Origin: an uncultured Clostridia bacterium
Lineage (GTDB): Bacteria; Bacillota_A; Clostridia; TANB77; CAG-508
Direction of reading: 5' to 3'
Assembly: GCA_947628465.1 (NCBI GenBank)
Contig: CANQZZ010000012.1
Coordinates: 1 to 22,371, forward strand
Length of the DNA stretch: 22,371 bases
Shown here: positions 15,805-22,371 of the stretch, piece after piece
Numbering within the stretch: the first letter of the stretch is position 1
Layout: each line of letters begins with the position of its first letter
Notes under the pieces: generated by a model
Database searches by the model: none
What the model was told of the DNA's origin: nothing
The model's input: only the letters and a program-made list of their open reading frames with translations
Position numbers and translations under genes: made by a program

Positions 15805-16434
15805 TTATCTAATAAAATTTGTAAATGTTATTTCTTCTAATTCTGGCTCTTTTATACCTTTTTCTTTTCCAGCTTCAATACATTTTAAATAATATGCCAT
15901 ATTTTTGCCAAGTATTCTCATTATTTGCATTCCTTCTTTGTCTTCTTTTACTTCTTCAGGTGTTCCTCCATGTACCATATTCCAATATCTTGATGAAATA
16001 ATAGGCATTTGATTCATACTAAAATATTTATTTAATTGGTCAAAAGTAGCAGTTGTTCCTGCTCTTCTTGCTGATACTATTGCAGCTGCGGGTTTTAGTC
16101 TAAACATATCTGGGTTTGAAAAGTTTGAATAAAAAAGTCTATCCATAAATGAAGTTATTGCTCCTGAAGCTGCCGCATAATGAACAGGACTACCAAAAAC
16201 AAATCCATCTGCTTCTTGAGCTTTTTGTGCAAATTCATTTACAACATCATTAAATACACATTTTCCTATTTCAGAACATTTGTGACATGCGATGCATCCA
16301 GCTATAGGTTTGATACCTATCCAAAATATTTCAGTTTCAATTCCTTCATTATTTAACTCTTTTGCTATTTCATTTAATGCAGTATATGTACATCCACTTT
16401 TATGGGGTCCCCCATTTACTAATAATACTTTCAT
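15805..16434 (-). CDS. NAD(P)H-dependent flavin oxidoreductase (flavodoxin-like fold)
   Basis: The 209-residue protein starts MKVLLVNGGPHKSGCTYTAL, the first strand and FMN-phosphate loop of the NADPH-dependent FMN reductase family. CIACHKCSEIGKC (about residues 46-58) is the Cys motif found in iron-sulfur flavoprotein-like members, and FVFGSPVHYAAASGAITSFMDRLFY is the second flavin-contact region. It probably reduces flavin or another small acceptor; substrate unknown. ATG 16434 is chosen because GGAG lies 9 bases upstream; a longer frame from 16449 would start before that site. It is monocistronic, with its own perfect promoter starting right after the dinD stop codon. Confidence 0.85.
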   Translation of the reverse strand: MKVLLVNGGPHKSGCTYTALNEIAKELNNEGIETEIFWIGIKPIAGCIACHKCSEIGKCVFNDVVNEFAQKAQEADGFVFGSPVHYAAASGAITSFMDRLFYSNFSNPDMFRLKPAAAIVSARRAGTTATFDQLNKYFSMNQMPIISSRYWNMVHGGTPEEVKEDKEGMQIMRILGKNMAYYLKCIEAGKEKGIKEPELEEITFTNFIR

Positions 16435-16510
16435 ATATAACATCTCCATTTCTTAAACAAACATATTTCTATCTATAGCTTCTTTTACTAATTTTTTAGT
16501 TAGCAAAGTC

Positions 16511-16539
16511 ATTATACTATCTAAAAAAATAGATGTCAA
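16511..16539 (-). promoter_or_regulatory. Promoter of the flavin reductase gene
   Basis: TTGACA (16534-16539) and TATAAT (16511-16516) on the minus strand, exact consensus with a 17-base spacer. The spacer region holds a small dyad ATCTA-N6-TAGAT that could bind a repressor. The -35 box begins 3 bases after the corrected dinD stop. Confidence 0.8.
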
Positions 16540-16541
16540 CT

Positions 16542-17367
16542 TTACTTTTCCTTTAAATATTTCTTATTTTCTTTCTCTAATTGTTTTAAACTTTTTTCAG
16601 GTGTTGGCAAATTTTCTGGCATAGTTCCGGCCTGCTTCTTTTATTGCTTTTCTTACAATTTTTCCAATATTATAATGAGTTATATCAGCTTCTCTTTCAC
16701 TTTGTATGTTATCCTTCTTTAATTTTTGTTCTGTTTGAGAAATTCTAAATAAATTTGCAATTAATTCATCACTTCCCATATTGTCTAAAATATCTTCTCT
16801 ATATCTTAATCCTTTCCTTTTTGCAATATCATCAGCTGTTTCACCATTATATAACCCTTTATATCCATAATTATGAAATTTATCAAAATTTTTAACCCCT
16901 GCTTTTTTAGCTGCTTGATTAAGTGAATAATTACCTCTTCTTGTTAAATCTCTTTGGTAAAACCTCTTTTCCTCTTCAGTTAGCATACTATATTCTTTTT
17001 CACTAATTTCTTGTTTTCTAGTTTGAACTGCAAAATATGTTTGTGCAATGGCAATTACTTTTTTTCTACTATCCCCATTTTGTGCTATTAAATAACAAGC
17101 ATAACGTGTTAATTTGTAGTCAATTTGTTCTCTATAAGCTCCTGAACCAATTTGAACCATTTTGTCGGCTCCGACAAAATGCTCAAATGCACTTATACCG
17201 CTATTTTGACAGGCTGCCTTCGCTTTTTCAATTACACCATTAAACTTTCTCCACTCTTTATAATCTAAAACAGTTTGCAACTCTCTAGCATACCAAAACT
17301 CAACTCCATTTTCATCAACATGTTTAATCTCTTCAAATGTTTTATTATTTTTCTCTAATTCTTTCAA
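16542..17367 (-). CDS. dinD: DNA damage-inducible protein D homologue, with a +1 frameshift near the end
   Basis: The protein aligns from memory along its length with E. coli DinD, an SOS-induced protein reported to act on RecA filaments: FEEIKHVDENGVEFWYAREL, LTRYACYLIAQNGD, YFAVQTRKQE, DNMGSDELIANLFRISQTEQKL and ITHYNIGKIVRKAIKEAG. The zero frame then meets CGG (16627-16629) and ends at 16597. Skipping the C at 16629 gives EAGGTMPENLPTPEKSLKQLE to a stop at 16542, matching the DinD end GGTMPEELPTP. The corrected length is 274 residues. The start is TTG at 17367, behind AAGGAG; the in-frame TTG at 17433 is the promoter -35 box and cannot be translated. Regulation: promoter plus a palindrome, which is not the usual Firmicutes LexA box. 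Confidence 0.88.
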
Positions 17368-17382
17368 TAAAATCAGCTCCTT

Positions 17383-17402
17383 ATACAAATATTTGTTTGT
17401 AT
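17383..17402 (-). promoter_or_regulatory. Palindrome at the dinD start, candidate operator
   Basis: ATACAAA-N6-TTTGTAT has perfect 7-bp arms. It sits between the -10 box and the ribosome site, so a bound repressor would block transcription. It does not match GAAC-N4-GTTC, the known Firmicutes LexA box. Confidence 0.45.
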
Positions 17403-17404
17403 AA

Positions 17405-17433
17405 ATATTAATACTATTTTTCCTTTTTGTCAA
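17405..17433 (-). promoter_or_regulatory. Promoter of dinD
   Basis: TTGACA (17428-17433) and TAATAT (17405-17410) on the minus strand with a 17-base spacer. Confidence 0.7.
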
Positions 17434-17470
17434 TATATTTTTTTAATATTTTTAAAATTATTTAAATTGC

Positions 17471-17500
17471 AAAATAAAAAACCATAGCTTAGCTATGATT
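17471..17500 (-). terminator. Terminator of the tRNA-Met/tRNA-Tyr unit
   Basis: CATAGC and GCTATG form a tight stem with a 3-base loop directly after the tRNA-Tyr CCA, followed on the minus strand by a T-rich tract. Confidence 0.75.
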
Positions 17501-17503
17501 TTT

Positions 17504-17815
17504 TGGTGGGCAGGGATGGATTCGAACCATCGTACTCATATGAGAACAGATTTCTTACTACTATAGTTTTCACTACCATAAAATATGTTTGTAGTCTGGA
17601 CTTTCTCTTCATCTTGTATAAGATGCCAGGTATAAAGTCTCTACACTCAAGAATAAATCTTTAGCTCGGGATTATCATCAGCATAATCTGTTAAGACTTC
17701 CCCGAATTAGCCTAGTTTTCACCATATAATCACTTATATGGGCTGCAAATTATGATTTTTGATTTTTAAATCAAAGAATACAGTCTGCCGCCTTTAGCCA
17801 CTCGGCCACCTACCC
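17504..17815 (-). tRNA. tRNA-Tyr (anticodon GTA) interrupted by a group I intron
   Basis: The exons are 17780-17815 and 17504-17553. Acceptor GGGTAGG pairs with CCTGCCC (one G-U), discriminator A, CCA encoded. D arm GCCGAGTGGCTAAAGGC. Joined, the anticodon arm is GCAGA-CTGTAAA-TCTGT, with anticodon GTA. The long variable arm (CTCAT/ATGAG) marks a class II tRNA and the T arm is GATGGTTCGAATCCATC, all as expected for bacterial tRNA-Tyr (86 nt spliced, with CCA). It lies 27 bases after tRNA-Met and is probably co-transcribed from the promoter at 17939-17967. Without splicing no functional tRNA could form. Confidence 0.92.
17554..17779 (-). ncRNA. Group I self-splicing intron in tRNA-Tyr
   Basis: The 226-nt insert follows U35 of the anticodon and ends in G, both rules for group I introns. 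P1 is exon CUGU with intron GCAG (ending in the U-G pair), and the adjacent AUUU pairs with exon AAAU as P10, which fixes both splice sites. Core elements in order: a P-like AATTCGGGGAA, a Q-like AATCCCGAGC (CGGG/CCCG as P4), R GAGACTTTATACC and S GAAAGTCC (GACU/AGUC as P7), P8 hairpin ATCTT-ATAC-AAGAT, and a P9 stem ACTAC/GTAGT. A perfect TTTGATTT/AAATCAAA hairpin lies near the 5' end. No endonuclease frame is inside. Confidence 0.88.
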
Positions 17816-17842
17816 AAATATTTAATTACCATTACATAAAAA

Positions 17843-17919
17843 TGGTGCTCCATCAAGGATTCGAACCTTGGACCCACCGGTTATGAGCCGGTTGCTCTGA
17901 CCAACTGAGCTAATGGAGC
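17843..17919 (-). tRNA. tRNA-Met (anticodon CAT; elongator, or Ile2)
   Basis: Acceptor GCTCCAT pairs with ATGGAGC, discriminator A, CCA encoded. D arm GCTC...GAGC, anticodon arm ACCGG-CTCATAA-CCGGT, T arm CAAGGTTCGAATCCTTG. There is no initiator-type three-G anticodon stem set with an open first pair, so it is not the initiator. A CAT anticodon could also be the lysidine-modified tRNA-Ile2; I favour elongator Met on overall form. Confidence 0.88.
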
Positions 17920-17938
17920 ATTTGTCAACGCGAAATTT

Positions 17939-17967
17939 ATTATAAAATATTTTTCGCGCTATGTCAA
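17939..17967 (-). promoter_or_regulatory. Promoter of the tRNA-Met/tRNA-Tyr unit
   Basis: TTGACA (17962-17967) and TATAAT (17939-17944) on the minus strand: exact consensus with a 17-base spacer, as expected for a strong stable-RNA promoter. Confidence 0.88.
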
Positions 17968-18036
17968 TACTAAAATTTAAATTTTTATCATTTTTTTAAT
18001 TTTTGCATTTAACTTTTCATTTGATGTCTTTTTAAT

Positions 18037-18525
18037 TTATTTTCTTACATATGTAATATATTCATAATCAAAAGGATTTTCAGCATTTTTTAATCCCTTT
18101 TCTCTTGATATTTCTTTCCATACTTCTTCTTTTATTTCTGGAAAATAAACGTCTCCATCAAAACTTTGATTTATTTTCGTAATATACATTTTATTTGCAT
18201 AAGGCATAAGTAATTTATATATAGTTGCGCCACCTATAACAAAACATTCTTCATCAGAATTTATATATTTATCTAATTTTGATATGTCATCTAAAACTTC
18301 TACACTTTCATTATTTAAATTCATTTCCATGTCATTACACAAAATAATATGTTTTCTATTTGGTAATATTCTGCCTAAAGATTCAAAAGTTTTTCTTCCC
18401 ATTATTATTTTATGACCTGATGTTATTTCTTTAAATCTTTTTAAATCTTCAGGTATATGCCAAATTAATTTATTATCTTTTCCTATTACATTTTCATTTG
18501 CTATTGCAACTATTATTGATAACAT
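18037..18525 (-). CDS. folA: Dihydrofolate reductase
   Basis: Reduces dihydrofolate to tetrahydrofolate with NADPH, recycling the cofactor oxidised by ThyA. The 162-residue protein starts MLSIIVAIANENVIGKDNKLIWHIPEDLKRFKEIT, with the catalytic acid D27 in PEDL, then IIMGRKTFESLGRILPNRKHIIL (NADPH site) and CFVIGGATIYKLLMPYANKMYITKI. Length is standard. It follows thyA by 12 bases, the classical thyA-folA operon. No clear terminator was seen between its stop and the tRNA promoter region. Confidence 0.96.
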   Translation of the reverse strand: MLSIIVAIANENVIGKDNKLIWHIPEDLKRFKEITSGHKIIMGRKTFESLGRILPNRKHIILCNDMEMNLNNESVEVLDDISKLDKYINSDEECFVIGGATIYKLLMPYANKMYITKINQSFDGDVYFPEIKEEVWKEISREKGLKNAENPFDYEYITYVRK

Positions 18526-18537
18526 ATATTCCTCCTT

Positions 18538-19329
18538 TTAGACTGCTACATCCATTTTTATTTTTCCTAAATGTTTGTAATCTATAAGTTCGATATCTTC
18601 AGGCTTAAAGTCATAAAAATCTTTTATCTCTGGATTTATCCAAAGTTTTGGTGCAGGATAAGCCTTGTCCCTTCTTGATAATTGCTCTTTCATTCCATCT
18701 ACTTGATTTTCATAGATGTGAGCATTGCTAATACATACTGTAAGCAAGCCCGGTTTTAAATTTGTAACTTGTGCAAGTAGATGAACAAATACTGCATATT
18801 GTGTAACATTAAATGGATGTCCTAAAGGTATATCGTTTGACCTTATTGTAAGCATACAATTTAGTTTTCCAGCAGTTACATCCCAACAACTATTAAATAC
18901 ACATGGATACAGAGCTCCTGTATCTAAGTATGGTATTTGCCATAAATTTATTAACATTCTTCTGTCTTGAGGATTTGTTTTTAATTGATGTATTAATTTA
19001 TCTACTTGATTAAATTCTTTAACAATCCATCCGTAAGATGTTCCTATTGTTCCATCTTCCATTTCCCATTCATCCCAAATATGTACATTTTGCTCATGTA
19101 GGTCACTTATCTTATTTGATTGTTTTTGAAATATCCATAATAACTCTTTTACTGCTGCCTTAAATGCAACATATTTTGTTGTAAGTATTGGAAACTCTTC
19201 TTCTAAATTGAATTGTAATATTTGATGTGGCAATTTATATGTTGCAATACCTGTTCTATTCTGGTCATAATATCCATCTTTTAAAATTCTTTCAACTAAG
19301 TCTAAATATTGTTCATCATATTTACTCAT
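18538..19329 (-). CDS. thyA: Thymidylate synthase ThyA
   Basis: Converts dUMP to dTMP using methylene-tetrahydrofolate, producing dihydrofolate for FolA next door. The 263-residue protein has [15 protein letters not shown] (dUMP-phosphate Arg), [10 protein letters not shown] (Arg123/124), the catalytic Cys143 in [28 protein letters not shown] and SNAHIYENQ (His, Tyr). The segment after the catalytic Cys (VFNSCWDV) differs from the E. coli PCHAFFQF form but keeps all key residues. GGAGG precedes the ATG. It lies behind a terminator hairpin of the upstream gene; a separate promoter is not evident in the 63-base gap. Confidence 0.95.
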   Translation of the reverse strand: MSKYDEQYLDLVERILKDGYYDQNRTGIATYKLPHQILQFNLEEEFPILTTKYVAFKAAVKELLWIFQKQSNKISDLHEQNVHIWDEWEMEDGTIGTSYGWIVKEFNQVDKLIHQLKTNPQDRRMLINLWQIPYLDTGALYPCVFNSCWDVTAGKLNCMLTIRSNDIPLGHPFNVTQYAVFVHLLAQVTNLKPGLLTVCISNAHIYENQVDGMKEQLSRRDKAYPAPKLWINPEIKDFYDFKPEDIELIDYKHLGKIKMDVAV

Positions 19330-19349
19330 AAAAACTCCTCCGTTTTATA

Positions 19350-19379
19350 TAAAAATAGGTCGGAAATAACTTCCGACCT
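19350..19379 (-). terminator. Terminator between the 19393-20250 gene and thyA
   Basis: AGGTCGGAA (19357-19365) and TTCCGACCT (19371-19379) form a perfect 9-bp stem around a 5-base loop, followed on the minus strand by ATTTTTAT. thyA starts only about 20 bases after it, so thyA may be fed by partial readthrough. Confidence 0.8.
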
Positions 19380-19392
19380 GTATTTTTTTATT

Positions 19393-20250
19393 TTAGTTGT
19401 TATTTTCTCTACCCTCTGGAAGTGCTGGGATATCTAATCTTACTCTTATCTTCAATATACATGAAATTGTTCTTACAACTTTACTATTTTTTATTCTCTC
19501 CCACAATGATGGTTTAACTTCAAATCTTGTTTCTTCAATATATGAATTTTGCTCTGCTACAGCATTTTCTTCTACTACTTGTTTTGTTGATTTTTCTTCT
19601 ACTTTTTCAGGAGTCTCTACTGGTGTAGGTATTCCTTTTAGAGCTTCTGCTATTTCGATTCCTATGTAACTTAAAGCTTTGCTCCTATCTTCTATTCTTT
19701 CCATATCTATTTCAATATGTAAATTTCCTTCAAGATTTGATATTCTTGCTTTTATTAATTTTATAGCATCTTCATAATCTTCTGGTTTCTTTGCTTTATC
19801 TTTTCCTACTATTATTAAAGCTTGTATTACATCTTCAGACATAACACTACTTATTTGTTTTACTCTTGTTTTCCATTCTTTGTCCTTAGATTGAACTGCT
19901 TCAAATACTTCTTTTAATTCACTTGCTTTAGCAATATTGTGTTCTCTTTGTCTAATTAATCTTTCTATTTCCTTAGTGTTTTCTTCGAATTGATTTGTAG
20001 CAAATTCTACTAAGCCATAAGCTGCCTTGTATACACTTGCAGGAAAATTTTTCTTTTTTGGATATTCTATTAAATATGTTTTTATTGAATCTATTAAATC
20101 CTTAAAGAAAGCATCTTCCTCTAATTGAATAATTTGTTTTTTACTGTTTGGATTAATCATTTTTTGTACTTTATCAATATTTGATAAAATTTTTTCTTCT
20201 GTAATTATCATTTTTACGTTTACTATGCCTGGTTTATGAAAAAAAAGCAT
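19393..20250 (-). CDS. Hypothetical protein, mainly helical
   Basis: I do not recognise this 285-residue protein. It has no signal peptide. Residues ~20-190 look alpha-helical and partly coiled (IITEEKILSNIDKVQKMI, FATNQFEENTKEIERLIRQREHNIAKASELKEVF), including an Asp/Lys-rich DKAKKPEDYEDAIKLIKARI. A Pro/Glu/Thr-rich linker (~208-245) precedes a short basic C-terminal segment (LWERIKNSKVVRTISCILKIRVRLDIPALPEG) that could be amphipathic or membrane-touching. A GGAGGGGA site precedes the ATG. It has its own promoter and terminator between the acyl-CoA ligase and thyA genes; no functional link is evident. Confidence 0.7.
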   Translation of the reverse strand: MLFFHKPGIVNVKMIITEEKILSNIDKVQKMINPNSKKQIIQLEEDAFFKDLIDSIKTYLIEYPKKKNFPASVYKAAYGLVEFATNQFEENTKEIERLIRQREHNIAKASELKEVFEAVQSKDKEWKTRVKQISSVMSEDVIQALIIVGKDKAKKPEDYEDAIKLIKARISNLEGNLHIEIDMERIEDRSKALSYIGIEIAEALKGIPTPVETPEKVEEKSTKQVVEENAVAEQNSYIEETRFEVKPSLWERIKNSKVVRTISCILKIRVRLDIPALPEGRENNN

Positions 20251-20340
20251 TGTAAACTCCCCTCCTTTGTCCTAAGTAATCTCTTTTTTCTACAAAATGT
20301 CTAATAGGACTTAATAACATTTGTAAATTATTTCAGTATC

Positions 20341-20370
20341 ATTTTAATACATTATAAAGTATTCTGTCAA
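20341..20370 (-). promoter_or_regulatory. Promoter of the 19393-20250 gene
   Basis: TTGACA (20365-20370) and TAAAAT (20341-20346) on the minus strand with an 18-base spacer, giving a leader of about 85 bases. Confidence 0.55.
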
Positions 20371-20391
20371 TAGAAAAAATTTTATTTTGTA

Positions 20392-20415
20392 AAATGTCAC
20401 ACAATTGTAACATTT
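20392..20415 (-). terminator. Hairpin after the acyl-CoA ligase gene, weak terminator
   Basis: On the minus strand AAATGTTAC and GTGACATTT pair over 9 bp (one U-G) around AATTGT, directly after the stop. The T tract begins only after an A-rich gap, so termination would be inefficient. The same dyad could instead be an operator. Confidence 0.45.
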
Positions 20416-22281
20416 CTATTTATTTTTTTCTAACTCAGCATAACGTTTTATTTTCATTGTAGTTGTTTTAATAAACTCATCTTTCTTTATTTCTAGGTTT
20501 TTAATTGCTTTATATGAAGTTAATTTATGATTTACTTCTTTAATTTTTTCCCAAATGATATCATGAATTTGTTCTTCTGTTAAATCTTTTCCATGTTCTT
20601 CTTCAATTTTTTCATAGTCTGGAATTACTCTAGCTGAGATTACTAATTCTTTTTCGCCTTCTACTTCTTTTCCATATACCATGCATTCTTTTATTTCAGG
20701 TACATTTCCAAGTAGTAATTCTATTTCCTCAGGATATATATTTTTACCATTTTGAGTTACTATAACATTTTTACTTCTTCCTGTTATAAATAAGAATCCA
20801 TCATCATCTAAGTATCCAACATCTCCTGAATTGAACCATCTGTTTCCATCTTCATCTACTTTTATTACTTCTTTAGTTGCTTCTTCATCTTCATAATATC
20901 CAATCATTAAAGTTTCACTTTTAATTAATACTTCACCTTCACCATTTTCATTTGGATTGTTGATTTTCATTTCTGCACATACAACTGCTTTTCCTGCTGA
21001 TCCTACTTTTGGCTCAAATTCTGGTGTTAACGCTGCAATTGGAGCTGTTTCAGTTAGTCCATAACCTTGCAAGAAGCTTATTCCTATATCTTGTACCCAT
21101 TTTCCTATTTTTGCATCAATAGGAGCTGCGGCAGATACTATTATTCTTATTTTTCCTCCTAAATTCTCATAAATCTCTGCAAATACTTTTTTCTTTATAT
21201 CTACTCCTACACTTTTTAAAGCATTTGTTACATGTATCATAGAATTTACAAGTCCTGCTTTACCACTTTTTTCAATTGTAGCATTTATTTTTTTGTATAA
21301 GCTTTCTATTAATAATGGAACTGCAAGCATTGCTGTTGGCTGTGTTTCCTTTAAATTTGGAACAATATATTTAAGTCCTTGACATACTGCAATAGAAGAT
21401 CCTGTAGCAAGTGGTAATAAAAATCCTATTGAAGATTCATAAGTATGATGAAGTGGTAATACTGAGAAGAATCTATCATTTTCATCTAGTTTTACGTAAG
21501 GGCTTACTGCATTAATATTTTCAGCTAAATTTCTATTGCAAAGCATTACTCCTTTTGAATTTGAAGTTGTTCCAGATGTAAATATTAATACTTTAAATTC
21601 TTCTGGGTCTATTTCAATTTTCATGAAAGAATCGTCGCCATCTTCTACCATTTTTCTACCTTCATCAAGTATTGTATTAAATCCTACATCTCTTCCTGAT
21701 AATTTTTCATCAGAATTCATTTGAATAAAATATTTAACTTGTGGAAGATTGTTTTCTATTTTTTTAATTATCTCTTTCTTTTTACCAGAGTAAATAACTG
21801 CTGTTGCTTTAGCTCTATCTATTACGTTTTCCATTTCGTTTGCTGGTAATTCTTTATCTGTTGGAACTGCTATTCCTACTCCACAAAGCATTGCCATATA
21901 TGATACATACCAATCATAAGTATTCTCACCAAGAATAACTACTCTTTCATCTTTTAAATTGTATTTATTTGTAAGAGCTGTTCCTAATGCAATTACATCA
22001 TCTGTAAATTGTTTATATGTAATTTCAGTAAATGCTTCTTTAGGATTGAATTTTTCTAATATAAATACCTTATCTGCATATTTTTCTCTTGACCTTATAA
22101 ATACTTCTTTTATTGTTTTATAATGTGATTGCTCATAATATTTATTTTTTCCTTTTGACTCCTTTTGTTTCTTTTCTATTGCTTCATAATCTACCTTTAC
22201 TTCATCAATGTTTTCAACATTTTTCATTTTAAATTTTGGAAATTTAAAATCTGGTATTTTAAAATCTTTTAATATTCTCAT
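20416..22281 (-). CDS. AMP-forming long-chain acyl-CoA synthetase
   Basis: Members activate fatty acids with ATP to acyl-adenylates and then acyl-CoA. The 621-residue protein has the AMP-binding P-loop-like FTSGTTSNSKGVML, then SVLPLHHTYESS, SFLQGYGLTETAPI (adenine site), FNSGDVGYLDDDGFLFITGRSKNVIV (hinge, with the Asp/Arg ribose contacts) and NGKNIYPEEIE, and a C-terminal K in TTTMKIKRY as the likely catalytic lysine. A basic/aromatic N-terminal extension of about 30 residues (DFKIPDFKFPKFKMKN) precedes the catalytic domain and may bind membrane. Chain length is not predictable. GAAGGAGAG precedes the ATG. It is monocistronic with a consensus promoter at the window edge. Confidence 0.92.
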   Translation of the reverse strand: MRILKDFKIPDFKFPKFKMKNVENIDEVKVDYEAIEKKQKESKGKNKYYEQSHYKTIKEVFIRSREKYADKVFILEKFNPKEAFTEITYKQFTDDVIALGTALTNKYNLKDERVVILGENTYDWYVSYMAMLCGVGIAVPTDKELPANEMENVIDRAKATAVIYSGKKKEIIKKIENNLPQVKYFIQMNSDEKLSGRDVGFNTILDEGRKMVEDGDDSFMKIEIDPEEFKVLIFTSGTTSNSKGVMLCNRNLAENINAVSPYVKLDENDRFFSVLPLHHTYESSIGFLLPLATGSSIAVCQGLKYIVPNLKETQPTAMLAVPLLIESLYKKINATIEKSGKAGLVNSMIHVTNALKSVGVDIKKKVFAEIYENLGGKIRIIVSAAAPIDAKIGKWVQDIGISFLQGYGLTETAPIAALTPEFEPKVGSAGKAVVCAEMKINNPNENGEGEVLIKSETLMIGYYEDEEATKEVIKVDEDGNRWFNSGDVGYLDDDGFLFITGRSKNVIVTQNGKNIYPEEIELLLGNVPEIKECMVYGKEVEGEKELVISARVIPDYEKIEEEHGKDLTEEQIHDIIWEKIKEVNHKLTSYKAIKNLEIKKDEFIKTTTMKIKRYAELEKNK

Positions 22282-22331
22282 TTTAACTCTCCTTCTATTT
22301 ATTACTTAAATTGTTTCTTAATTTATTTAGT

Positions 22332-22360
22332 ATTATATATCATTATATCAACTTAATCAA
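22332..22360 (-). promoter_or_regulatory. Promoter of the acyl-CoA synthetase gene
   Basis: TTGATT (22355-22360) and TATAAT (22332-22337) on the minus strand with a 17-base spacer, about 50 bases before the ATG. Confidence 0.65.
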
Positions 22361-22371
22361 GATAAAAATAT

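Noticed and set aside
16452..16510. 19-codon frame (MTLLTKKLVKEAIDRNMFV) before the flavin reductase gene
   Set aside because: Its ATG abuts the -10 box, upstream of the expected transcript start, and it has no ribosome site.
17367..17433. Longer dinD start at the TTG at 17433
   Set aside because: That TTG is the first half of the TTGACA -35 box, and a ribosome site lies only before the TTG at 17367.
17434..18036. Possible CRISPR or other repeat array in the gene-poor stretch
   Set aside because: The stretch is explained by tRNA-Tyr with its intron, tRNA-Met, their promoter and terminator; no direct repeats with spacers occur.

Overview
The window reads as a chromosomal segment of a low-GC, Gram-positive, clostridia-like anaerobe (Bacillota). 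Reasons: strong A/T bias, AGGAGG-type ribosome sites, many TTGACA/TATAAT promoters with 17-bp spacers, a bifunctional AdhE, a dockerin protein and clostridial prepilin-like surface proteins. Most genes lie on the minus strand; only udk and an S1-domain gene are on plus.

Layout. 1-32: first codons of a prepilin-like gene. 226-601: an archaeal-type (CTP-dependent) riboflavin kinase homologue, divergent from udk (766-1381). 1418-6472: a DUF5665 membrane protein, a UPF0182 membrane protein, ftsY and an M19 dipeptidase. 6575-7009: a small unknown gene and tRNA-Thr. 7178-11715: three exported or surface proteins (prepilin-like with a DUF6273-like C-terminus, cadherin-like sandwich protein, glucosaminidase-SH3-dockerin protein). 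11903-13042: a 48-residue Cys/Gly-rich protein divergent from an S1-domain protein with foreign codon use. 13097-16434: adhE and a flavin reductase. 16542-17367: dinD. 17504-17919: tRNA-Tyr interrupted by a group I intron, then tRNA-Met. 18037-19329: thyA-folA. 19393-22281: an unknown coiled protein and a long-chain acyl-CoA ligase.

Two things stand out. First, three genes (ribK-like, udk, dinD) are each broken by one extra base, and all three lesions look the same: an extra C directly before a conserved GGR glycine codon, which places a CGG triplet in the zero frame. I found no other zero-frame CGG in the resident-looking genes; the only others are in the S1 gene (two) and the small 6575-6841 gene (one). 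This is either +1 recoding at CGG or a systematic sequencing/assembly artefact. Second, the tRNA-Tyr(GTA) gene carries a 226-nt group I intron between anticodon bases 35 and 36, with recognisable P1, P10, P7, P8 and P9 pairings.

The C-terminal part of the prepilin-like protein at 7178-8419 also differs in base composition and has the layout of a diversity-generating-retroelement variable region, but no template repeat or reverse transcriptase is visible here. All calls are by reading alone; no searches were run.
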